In this document: one piece after another, positions 40,367 to 55,886 of the stretch
How the letters are laid out: each line of letters starts with the position of its first letter
Position numbering within the stretch: position 1 is the stretch's first letter
Assembly: GCF_042242105.1 (NCBI RefSeq)
Contig: NC_092028.1
Span: forward strand, 14,989,338 to 15,053,337
Direction: 5' to 3'
DNA: 64,000 bases
Source: Pempheris klunzingeri
Lineage: Eukaryota > Chordata > Actinopteri > Acropomatiformes > Pempheridae
Translations under genes and position numbers: made by a program
The notes under the pieces: model-generated
What the model saw: the letters and a program-made list of their open reading frames with translations, nothing else
Told to the model about the DNA's origin: nothing
The model's database searches: none

Positions 40367-42059
40367 CTCACTTTAATACCACTATAATGACTGTAGCATG
40401 TTATGTCGCCTTAAAATCTGGTTGTGTTTGTGCGTTTTTAAATAAAAGTTTGTGTTAAACATTGATTTATCTCACTAAATTCCTAAGTTGCCTTTTTTTT
40501 TTCCTTCAACACATCTACACACTCACACTCAGTAATGAAACACTCTTCTTGGATTTATGCCTGCTCTCTTAGTGCACTTACAGACCATTAAAATCTACAA
40601 TTTCCATGAAACCATATCAGCCATTTTAATAAAAAATCAATGTGAAAACTAAAAATAATTTGAAAGCATGCCTTGCTTGTAATAAAAAGGTTTTTAAATA
40701 AGGGCTGCTGCAATATTTCCTCCAGTGTTTTTCTATGTGTTGCTTTAATTTTTCTGATTGTTGTCTGTTATTGGCACCATGATTGTAAAAAAGTTACAGT
40801 TCCTTCATGTTTGTCTTTGCTTTTCAAACCAAAATGTATAAAACAAATCTGTTTATATAAAGCTGGGTGTTACTGCATGTGCTTGTACTATTAAAAACAT
40901 TTTTTTAATCAAGCAGTATGTGTCTTTTTCCATCCATGTCTTCAATTATAGAATACATCATAAACATGATATTGAAAATATTTCTCTATCTCCATCACCT
41001 TTTTTCTACTTCTCTCAGTCCATGTCGAAAACAGGAAATCAAATGTTGGTTTTCATCCCAAACAAACATTGACCAACCTGACAAAATCAGACTCCGACTT
41101 TTGTCTTTGGCTGAGGTGAAAGTCTGCGTAATTTAATGGCACCTGGCTCCCTTTTCCTGACCGGGATCTTTCATGGTAGAAATCAATCTTCACAACGTGT
41201 TGCTGTACTTAGAGCCCAGTACCCTTATGCAACATTAACTTATTATCTTCTGAACTCTAGACAATCTGGTATCTATTCCACACATTTGCATATAGCTGGA
41301 AGTCAACCTCAGGCATGAGGCATCAGAAGAGAAAAAAAATCAAGAAAACTAGGAGAAAACAATCAAGTATCAAGGAACAATGTTACTGTCAGGAAAACAT
41401 TAGACTCAAATCACAAAGAATTCAGAAAATACAAATTTATATTGACATAAAATAATGCTTTGATTCAATTTTAAAGATCAAATGAAGAATGTGTTTTTCT
41501 TATTTTTTTTTTTTTTAATGCACCAGAGCTGCAGTGTCCATGTTAAGACACGTTAAGAGATACGAGAGTGATTAAAATGGTGGCTTTCCTTCACCTGCTC
41601 TGAGATTACTTTTATCTTTTAAACCTATGCAGCACTGTCTGTACATTGGTGCATTAACCCTCTCTCGTCCATATTGTCTTTGTTTGGCACCTTTTAAAAT
41701 ATCCCTGCTCCACATTCATGATCGGGTGACTCATCTATAAACATGGCTTCTCATTTTGTCAGTTTAACAAAAGTATTAAGTTGCCGAGAACCTGAAATAC
41801 ACGAAAAATGATACAGGCGGCAATGAAAATGTACAAATCTTTAGTCATAATCACTCTAGGTTAAGAAATGAAACTATAATAGAGTAGGCGACACTTAGGC
41901 TACATGTAACCCGATTTAACTCCTATTTTGTGAACTCTATGTAAGCTATGCTAAGTATGTAATCACTGATAAAAATATTCATAATTAAGATCAGAATGTT
42001 TTCCAGACATAAACCAGATGCTGCGTGTGGATGGACTCCGGAGATACAGGTACAGGTCA

Positions 42060-42550
42060 GACAGGTTAACAGAAACCTGTCGCCATGCGCCTTCTTTATT
42101 TCCCCGTCATCATGTTGAACGGTGATAACGCAAAGAAAGAAAGAAAGAAGGAAAGAGCCACGCAGCAGCACGCAGCCACCCGGAAGTTTCTACTTACTGT
42201 GGTTACGATAGCAACAGCGAGGAGTCATCAACGTCAGTCATCTGCGTCAGAGGAGGAGACGGCGGTTAAACTGGCCACTTCCGGGTACTGAGGAAGCAGC
42301 GTGACGTTAAACGCACCTGTACTCTCCTTGGCTGCACTTTTCTCTTCAATTCATCAACCTTCTATACATTTATGGCTCTATTGTTTAACATTCTTTTATC
42401 TGAGGGTTAATCTTCGCCTCCCAGAAGGCCTCTCTCCCACCCCTCGTTACGCCGCCTACGCACTTGCACTCCCTCACCTGGCGCTGCCGCTCAGGACGGG
42501 CCAATAGGCGTCCGAGGTGGGAGTCGCCATGACAACAAAACAGGTAAACA
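42060..42550. promoter_or_regulatory. CpG-rich candidate promoter with ETS and X-box-like sites
   Basis: Against AT-rich surroundings this patch is rich in CpG. It holds ETS-type sites in both orientations (CCGGAAGT at 42180-42187 and ACTTCCGGGT at 42277-42286). It also has a CCAAT box at 42501-42505 and two motifs close to the RFX X-box, GTTACGATAGCAAC (42202-42215) and GTCGCCATGACAAC (42523-42536). An ATG at 42529 opens a five-codon frame (MTTKQ) that runs into a consensus donor GTAAACAG at 42544. On the other strand an ATG at about 42086 also opens a very short frame. No downstream exon was recognised for either. It could be an active promoter, possibly bidirectional, or one left from a lost gene. 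Confidence 0.4.
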
Positions 42551-43769
42551 GAGGTGGCGATAAGGAGCCAGTACGATGCTACAAGACAGAGTACTGACTT
42601 ATACACAGGATAAGTGCTTAGGTTCGGTTTTACAGGAAGTGAAGGCAACAAGGAAGTATGAAAAATAATAACAACAATAAGGTTAAGAAATGTGCTTTTT
42701 CTGCTTTATTTGTTCATATAATTTTTTTAAAATAGAGATGCTATTAAAAATCATTTTTTGTTTCCTTTATATCCCTGATGTACTCGAATTTTTTACACCT
42801 ATAAAATGTATTGAGTATTGCATCATGGGATTGTTAGTAGAAATGAATAAACATGACTTGGTCACTACTATTTTTAAGGGCACTATTTAGTGGACACTTC
42901 AATGATTTCAGGTACAGTCTTCCCTGTTTAGACTGTAGAGCAGACTGTTTGCAGCCTGAGAGCAAACCCCAGGGCCCAACCCACCCTCGCTAAGCTCACT
43001 GCTGTGAGCATAAGGTAACAACTGACGTGGACAAATATATCAACATTTTTATCAGCACTTGTGTTATCTGGAGTGTGGTGCCCGGTGGCTTATGAGGACA
43101 CTGTTCGTAGAGTAAAAAAGTGGACCTGAAAATGATGAAACTGAGCAGGAAAAAAATTAAATAAAATAGGATTTTGATATAATAATGCAAATGTAAATAA
43201 ATCTATCTGTTCTATGTGTGTTTCTCTCTTCTCCCTCCACTGCCAACAGATCCACCCCACCCTGCAGCTGTGCAGCAGGTCAGCTCTCCCTCTCCCTCCA
43301 TCTTTTCCTTCTTCTTCCTCCCTCCCAATCTGACTTGTTTGGTTCTCAGCATAAAAAAAAAGCTGCCAATCTGTCCGGGAGAAGACATAATTGCCATTAT
43401 GACTGCTGCGGCCCTGCACATCACACAGTGTCCTGATTGTTCTGCAGGAGAGGAGGGGGCAAACACTGTCTGCTCTATGCAGACGCCACACAATATTATC
43501 ATAGCGTGACTACAGCTCATCCACACACTGTCTCTAGCTTGCTCTTTTCAGCCCTCCCAGTCTCCTTGTAATCTTTCCCTTAAACACAGAACAAACAGAA
43601 GTTTCTATAGGGCTGAAAATCCATACACCACTGCCTTTTTAAAAAAAAATCTTTTAACTGTCAAGCCCTGGGTAAACACACACTCACACAGTGCCACCGC
43701 CAATAGGAAATGATAGACGGACTGAATGGAAAAGCAGTTTGTACAAAGACAGGAACGCCCAACTCGTAT

Positions 43770-43771
<2 letters not shown>

Positions 43772-43812
<41 letters not shown>

Positions 43813-43819
43813 TGTGTTT
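43772..43819. repeat. (GT)n microsatellite
   Basis: About 19 uninterrupted GT units, then an AG-interrupted extension. Confidence 0.95.
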
Positions 43820-44550
43820 GACATATGTAGCTGAGGTTTTGGGAAAGTTGACCTTATCCCAGTTCCAATTCCACTTCTCCAACACAGTTTCCAAAAAAGA
43901 AAAGGTCACCATTCCCATTAAAAAAAAAAAAAAAACTCTACACACTTTAAACAACCCAAGGAAAAACGATCAGGCTTCAGTGAATATACTAAACACACAT
44001 TTGATATAATAACTACCCACATTTCCATTGCAGAGCCTGCAAGTACAACAGGGTTATGACTGTATCAGTGACCGTGTGTAAAGGATATGGGAGCAGCAAT
44101 TAGCCAGAGGAAATATCCACTCCCACAATAGCAGCCTGATGTATTGTGATGGGAAACGTCTTAATCATTGTTACTAGATTATGTGGTTGATTCTGCTGAC
44201 GGCAGAAGGGGAAGGAGCAGCGAGTCCTGCCTACTTAGCAAGCACTGGCCAGTTGTGATGCTCTTTTTGAGCCCCTCGGGGGATCTGAGGGGAGGATCTC
44301 ACAAACAAGGTGGCTGCATGCACTCACCAGACGTTATCTGAGCTCTGAGGCAGCATTCGCCGCTCAGTGGATCGTAGCCGAGCGTCTTTGCCAACTCTCT
44401 AACATGTGAATCGGATGCTTACAATTTTTTTTTGCTTCACACTTTGACAAACTCTGGCTGCAGCACAGTGCTGTGGTTGAAAGATTAAAAGCTGAATCCA
44501 AGTTTACAGATTACAAAAAAATATGAAATTTAGGATTTATTAAATAAATA

Positions 44551-44810
44551 CACTCAGCGTCAATTTTATTAGTTATACCTGTGCGGTCTAGTGTAATCCA
44601 ATACAACCGTCCGACTATAAAGTCTACTTTTATGATGTCTATAATGTTTGGTGAGTGTTTAGACTGTCATAGAGGGTTAGTTAAATTATAGTTTAGCCTT
44701 GAGGTCAGTTAGTGGTGTTGTTACATTATAAATAAATCAGTGGTGTTTCTAATGTTCTGACCCTCCCATGTATATACATTTGAGGGATACCTAATAAAGT
44801 GGCCACTGAG
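44551..44810. mobile_element. Small inverted-repeat element (MITE-like)
   Basis: It starts 'cactcagcgtcaattttattag' and ends 'ctaataaagtggccactgag'. These are imperfect inverted repeats of about 20 bases, in the pattern CTCAGCGGCCACTTTATTAG known from a common fish repeat. The interior is about 220 bases with no frame. Target duplication was not clear. Confidence 0.7.
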
Positions 44811-45284
44811 CACATCTCCCTCAAAGCAACACTCCTTGTGGTTCATTTTTTACATTCCTAGACACATTTTCAGAGCAACCGAGGAGCTTCAAACTTTATT
44901 TGATATTCTAAACACTATTCTTCTTCACAGGCAATTCACAGTAATGTCTTGTGCGCCATGTAACGCGAGAAGATTTTACAGCCTACTATACACAAAGAAC
45001 ACAAACGGTCACGTGAGAATAAAATGTCACATGATGGACTCCTTGTGGCCTTCACACACAGACCTACTGCACAAAGACTATTTGTGATAGCCCACTAAAA
45101 CCCCATTTAAGACAGGAGGAAAAGATATTAGTTTATGATTTATTAGGCGACACAGGCACATGTTTCATCCTGTAACAGTGACAGTAAGTTAACGGTTTGG
45201 ATATATATAAAAACTGAGACTGGACTAGACTGAAATAAATCAAAACTCTTGCTTAAATAAAAAGAAGTGCCTCATAAGTGTGTA

Positions 45285-45290
45285 TTTATT
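45285..45290 (-). terminator. Candidate poly(A) signal of dhps
   Basis: TTTATT on the + strand reads AATAAA on the - strand, 377 bases after the dhps stop codon. Confidence 0.5.
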
Positions 45291-45666
45291 CCATCTCGCT
45301 CTTTCTCTGTCTCACACACTCACACACATACACACATAGCTAAAACCTGATGGATTCTAGACACTCTCTTTGGTACATGCAATAGCATGCTACCCATGAT
45401 ATTTCAGATATCTGAATAGAAAAAACTGTACTTGTTTTAACAAGTAAATATTGTTATGGAAAGGATTAAGACAGGACACACTCATCACTGCCTCCCATAA
45501 AATAAGGTTTTCAATTGCAGCATTGTATGTGATGCTGCTTAACCATGTATATACAATAGAAATATTCAGGAAACCAAACTTATATCTGCAATTAGCTGAA
45601 CAAGGGGAGACCAAGAGGACCGGAGCTGGCTGTTGTTTCTAACGGAGGACTTAAGGAGGCAAATAT

Positions 45667-50895
<5,229 letters not shown>

Positions 50896-50900
50896 CTTTT

Positions 50901-53570
50901 CTGCAAAAACAAAGAAAATACGACCATGAACACGCTCCAGTAGAGTCCAAGTTAGCAGCACCGCTCTTACTGACACGTACAGACAAACTGATGATGAAGC
51001 TTCCCAACCGCTGAGCTGCACATGCATATTAGTCCAGCCTATAAACTCGGCATCACTGAGGGTAATCACAAAACACTCTGAAAGCTCAGCAGAAGGCCTC
51101 TGGGTGATTCAGGTGGGGCATTCAGAGGAAAATTGTTAATGGAACTGGTTTTATGGCATATTTCATAAACACAATTATATAATGAAGCATGACTGTGACA
51201 CACCCATAAATACTCAGTTCAACCAGCCAGGGACTTATTTTGCTGCGGGCTGCAGAGAGCTTTCCTCAAATAAGCCACTTGTTAAATAGATAGATAGAAA
51301 TACTTTATTGATCCCCGGGGGGAAATTCTGGAAATGCAGTGTTTGCATATTCAGTGGCATCAGAAAAGTACTCAGATTTCAATTTCGGATTGCATTAATT
51401 CACTGTTAAAAATCGACCTGAAGACAAGGTTTCCACTAACTGAGCCCAAGTGAGCCCCGTAGTTGGAGATCATTTTCAGTCAGTCATCATTGCAGCTGCT
51501 AGTAAGTCGCTTGTTAACTATTGAAATAATGATAATAATAACAGAATAATAAAATAATGAGAAGTCAATCTGATGTATTGCAAGCATCACATCCCAAGCT
51601 CTCCGATTCTTATAATTATTATTTCATTATTAACTATTAAAACATGATCCACCCCATTGACGTCACGTCACATAATAAATAATCTAGTAATAGTCCTGCA
51701 GCACAACTTTTATTGATATTGAGAGACAATTATTGAAGTCTGCTAAACATTTTAAATCCATTTCGATATATCACATTTGTTACAATTTAGTGTGACATAT
51801 TTAGCTGGTATTTTATTTTACTCTTTGCTTTTGATACTTCTGAGGGAGTCCAGTCAAAGAAAAAACACTTTGCCTAAAGTAACCTTTAGCGTCATAGAGT
51901 CGCGTTAAAGTGAGAAGAAAAAAACAACAGAGGATAGAAGGATGGAGGACGCTGATGCAGATAACAGAGAATCAGACGGATTAAAGGGTAGATTAAATTG
52001 AAAACAATCCCTCCACAATCCCCACAGCCTCAGGTACAAATTGCCTCTCTAAAGTGAGGTGAGATTTTTTTTTTTCCAGCATTGTTCACCGGGAGGGAAT
52101 GCAGCACGTACAAAAATAATTTGTTTATTTCATCTAATAACAAAAGTGAAACGTTGTAAGTGAGGACTAAGAGTTTAGCTTTTTTTTAGCAAACAATGAC
52201 TCAAACATGTTAGCGTATGTTCTCTGTTGCTGCTGTTGAAGAAGATGAAGTGGATGATGGTATTAATCTACTTTAATCAGTGTAATGTAACTAAGTACAT
52301 TTCTTACTTTACAAGTACTTTTATTTGAGTATTACCATGTTATGTAACTTTATACCTCTATTCCTCTACATCTCAAAGGGAAATATTGTATTTTTTTTTA
52401 CTCCACTCCATTTTTTGACCGCTTTAGTAACTTTTCCACGTACAGTTTTTTTATCCCCTTCCTGTCCTGTAAAACCATGGAACTCCAAATGTGGTGATTT
52501 TTGAATGTTTGTGATGGCCACAAGGATGATGTGTTCCTTTATGGGGAGAGCCAACTCTTAAGATAAATAAACTACTTAAAACCTCTTGGATTAGCTGGAA
52601 ACGGCATCGTCACAAAGCTGAAAACAGGCTGCTTTGAAAAGTTGACTTTTTAGAGACAAGGTGCTCTAACGGGACAGCAACGCTACACACATATGATGAT
52701 CTGACAGACCATGATGCATTGCTGTGGATAAAACTACCCAACACATCCACCTTAAATGTAAAACGCCACATACACATTGTGTCTATTGTATGTGTACAAT
52801 ATGACAACATTGACAGGAGTACTTGAAGTACATTTTGCTGGTAATAATTAAAGTAAGGTTTTGAGTGCTGGTCTTTTACTTATAGCAGTGTATTTTCACT
52901 ATGAGATATTAGTACTGTTTAGAGGGGCAGTGCTAGATAATTATAGGTTTTAGACTAAGCTAATGTTTATTGAGGTTTGCAGAGTGTTTATATTGTTATT
53001 AAAAGTTGATATGTGGGTCAGTATTTGCCTTCCACTGTCTTATGGTAGAAACTAGGTGTCCACTTGTGATCACATGTGGGTGTTAACAGGCTTCTCCCTT
53101 ATATGACTGAAGGGTCTGGTTAGCTAGCACATTAGCTAGCACATTTAAACTACAATTTTACATCTAACGTTACTCAATTCACCTAGACTTATACACACTA
53201 AAATCTATAGGTCATGTGCAAGATTCTGCCTGTTTTTGAATAAATTACCGCTCATATCCAGAGGAAATATTGTAAATGAAGCGCTCATTGTGTTTAAATG
53301 GTGCTGAATCAATGCGGTATGATGCTAGCATGGATGGAAGCTAACTATGGGCTAGTTTTGTGCTATCGACTGGCTTTAAACACGATTAAACTCTTGAAAA
53401 CAGAGATGGATACATGCCTGATCTTCAAGAGGTGAGGTGACGATGGTGGTTCAGTAGAAATCAGCTGTCACCAGACAAAACGATGCTTTTCATTTCTGTA
53501 AACAACACATGGATCAACCACGGCAAGGAAGACCCTGCGACGGAAAGTGCGGAGGGACAAATATGACTAG
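50901..53570. other. 5' flank or 5' intron of dhps, no coding exon seen
   Basis: AT-rich sequence with a LINE/SINE-like tail at 51284-51328 and no convincing coding block. Because the first coding exon of dhps starts at a splice acceptor, much of this is probably a 5' intron. Confidence 0.5.
51284..51328 (+). repeat. Retroposon 3'-tail fragment
   Basis: 'atagatagatagaaatactttattgatcccc' followed by 'ggggggaaattc'. This tail is common at the 3' ends of fish LINE/SINE elements. A second, decayed copy lies at 54784-54825. Confidence 0.6.
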
Positions 53571-53600
53571 GCCGTACTTCCGCGCAAACCAACTAGTGAA
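53490..53600 (-). promoter_or_regulatory. Candidate dhps promoter with ETS site
   Basis: A short CpG-containing patch upstream of dhps. It holds GCGGAAGT on the - strand (53576-53584 region) and CG-containing sequence around 53520-53560. Untranslated first exons of housekeeping genes often begin at such ETS sites. The link to dhps rests only on the acceptor in front of its first coding exon and on this being the nearest such patch. Confidence 0.3.
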
Positions 53601-54420
53601 CATTTAATTATATCAACACAATTACTCCATTAAAAGCCACTGAGCTGCAACTGAAAATTATATAAACTTATTTTATATTAATTGTGCCACATGTATCTAA
53701 TATAAAATGACTCATTGTGAAGTTTTGTACTCCAGCTTTATGTTGTTGCTTTTGGCATGAACAGTTTAGGGTATTTGAGACAAAAGTGGTTTGAATGAAT
53801 TTATACACAGCTGGCTTTTTAAACTTTAACTGTGCATAATATTTTACAAGCTCATTACATACGTGCAGGTAAAATGTCTCCAAAGCAACCAGAAACTGCA
53901 GCTTTCAGCCAAGTGATTAAAAATGACAAATTTACCAAATTATCAAAATTATACTTTTTATGATAATAAAAAACTATAAATTCCAAAACAACAAAAATAA
54001 TCAAACACCAGTTCTTAATAACTGATACATACTGTTGAACTTAAGAGTTGTAATTAACACATATTTGCTTCCTAATCACAGTATCACACCTCCTTGCAGT
54101 CCCTTGTCTGCATTGATTCATATAGAAATGTATTCCTACATCACTTTTGCAAATCTGTATTAGTGCCCACTAAACCACATTCACTCAAATGAATGAGCAC
54201 AAGAAATCCCCCCTCTTTTCATTAACCTATAATGCCACACTTAAAACACACACATATTATAGCTTACAGGCAGAAAGTATACCCGAAGCACATCATGCCT
54301 TAGCCAATAATCTTTTCATCAGTGGTGTCTGTGAAGTGATGTGTGATGTTTGTGACATTTCCAACACTGTGTTGTATGACCTTTTATATCACAGAGCCTT
54401 TGAAATGCCCCCAACGGTGA
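53601..54420. other. AT-rich stretch upstream of the G gamma gene, no gene seen
   Basis: Low-GC sequence without coding blocks or recognised repeats. Confidence 0.5.
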
Positions 54421-54604
54421 CTAAATAAAAAGGGGGTACAGGTGAGAGAGGAAAGTCAGGAGTTTCTCTGACCAGACTCTCCTCCACAGCCTCTTTGGAT
54501 CAGCTAAAACAGTCTCTCTCAGTCATTTTGCTGCTGAAGAAGGATACTGAGTCCAGATTGTAGGGTTTTCCTGAGTCTTTACACTGAAGGCATTGTCAGG
54601 AAAG
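54421..54604 (+). promoter_or_regulatory. Putative TATA-type promoter and 5' UTR of the G gamma gene
   Basis: 'ctaaataaaaagggggtac' at about 54420-54438 is a TATA-like block. It is followed by about 160 bases with no upstream ATG, apart from those in 'ggatactgag'-type sequence without ATG, up to the start codon at 54605. A transcription start near 54455-54465 would be expected if the block is used. Confidence 0.4.
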
Positions 54605-55086
54605 ATGAGCAGCAGCAACAGTGTTGTTCAAGCTCAAAAACTGGTGGATCAGCTTCGGGTGGAGGCGAGCATGGAGAGAATCAAGGTGTGTAAAAATCTG
54701 AATGCTGTTTTAATGCATGCATGCTAGCGTCACATCATCGTGAGAAAAGACTTCTCTAGTTCAGAATATATGGAGTGTATTGACATCAGAATCAGAATTA
54801 CTTTAATAATCCCCAGGGGGAAATTGCTTTTTGTTATTGGCACTTTGCATGCTGTCTGTTATTGGCATCCACCAACATATCAAGTTTTTACATTATTATT
54901 ATCAGTGTTATTTTGTCTGAAATCCTGTGAAATGCCATCCGTCCACCTTTATCCCAGCAGATCTCCCTGACGGCAGCAGACTTGGTGCGGTACTGTCAGG
55001 ACCACCGGCGCAGTGACCCTCTGCTCACCGGCATCGCTGCCTCATCCAATCCTTTCAAAGACAAGAAGACCTGTGTGCTGCTTTGA
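54605..55086 (+). CDS. gng14: G-protein gamma subunit (GNG12/GNG7-like, probably gng14)
   Basis: This is a membrane-anchored partner of G beta in heterotrimeric G-protein signalling. The two coding exons, 54605-54685 and 54961-55086, give 68 aa, the usual length of a G gamma. The intron follows ERIK, the position I recall for other vertebrate G gamma genes. Exon 1 has the QAQKLVDQLRVEA coiled-coil helix. Exon 2 has SDPLLTGI and NPFKDKK, then the CAAX box CVLL, whose final Leu predicts geranylgeranylation. The residues are nearest to GNG12 and GNG7. The symbol is based on the neighbourhood: it lies between dhps and fbxw9, and I recall human GNG14 near DHPS and FBXW9. The gene is certain, the orthologue name less so. 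It is convergent with fbxw9; the stop codons are about 800 bases apart. Confidence 0.85.
54784..54825 (+). repeat. Retroposon 3'-tail fragment in the G gamma intron
   Basis: 'atcagaatcagaattactttaataatcccc' followed by 'agggggaaattg' matches the tail at 51284-51328 with several changes. Confidence 0.55.
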
Positions 55087-55685
55087 CAGTCCTGAGTAGA
55101 TACGACCTGCACATGACAGACCATCACACATACAACTACAGGTTTTTGTTTGTGTGGTAATTAATATGTTAATCATCCTGCTGCCACGGAGATAGAACAA
55201 TCAAACAAATCCAGCCGATACTTCAGATTTTCAGGCCATTTAATAGTCTTTCCATGTGTTTTAATGGAGACATCTGTCAAGTATTGTGCAAATGAATTAT
55301 TGTGAGATTTATCCAAGCAATTAAATAGTTGTACATTGTTCAAACACACACACACACACCCACACACTCACAGCATATTCAGACATACCTACGATATTGA
55401 TTAGCATAAGTGTGTTGAAATAAATAGGTTAACAAATACAATCAGTGTGTCACAAAGGGCTTGGATACAAATATTTCACTATAAATGACAAGTAACTAGT
55501 GCTTTTGGTATTATGTCAGTCACTGTAAGGAACTCAAGTCAATTTTTGAGCATGTAAATACAATGAACTAGCTTCCATGCTGTTTGTACAACAGTTAAAA
55601 GGAGAGATAAAACTTCTAACGGCGTCTTTGAAACCTTTGAGTACTGGCACAAAATGGCAAATAAGTGCATGGGACAAACATTAGC

Positions 55686-55691
55686 AATAAA
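55686..55691 (+). terminator. Candidate poly(A) signal of the G gamma gene
   Basis: AATAAA 600 bases after the stop codon. An earlier AATAAA lies at 55419-55424. Both are upstream of the convergent fbxw9 stop codon. Confidence 0.4.
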
Positions 55692-55886
55692 CACATTTCA
55701 TGTGTTCACGTGTTTGTTTTTTGTCTGTAGAAAAATCTCAACAGGATCAAACAAGGATAAAAAAAAAAAAAGGATGAGGGCTTTTGGCTGAACAAACACA
55801 AGCGACAAGTGATATTTGTTGTTTCTCCGGGTCTTTTCCCCGCTCGCTTTGTCAGTCTTGCCACACAGTTCGCAGGTCTTGCTCTC

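Larger units (their letters stand above)
33760..42059. other. Intergenic stretch without a recognisable gene
   Basis: About 8 kb. It holds a GTGG tandem run (34870-34891), a poly(T) tract (35187-35210) and a pair of facing GT and CA microsatellites (40160-40193 and 40326-40365). Open frames are short and featureless. Confidence 0.5.
42551..45284. other. Intergenic stretch before the 3' end of dhps
   Basis: Contains a GT microsatellite at 43772-43819 and a 260-base inverted-repeat element at 44551-44810. A possible tiny exon at about 43250-43280 (after 'ccaacag', before 'gtcagc') is too weak to call. Confidence 0.5.

Noticed and set aside
42085..42291. 68-codon open frame in the CpG-rich patch
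   Set aside because: It spans the ETS and X-box motifs and a GAAA repeat; promoter function explains the sequence better than coding.
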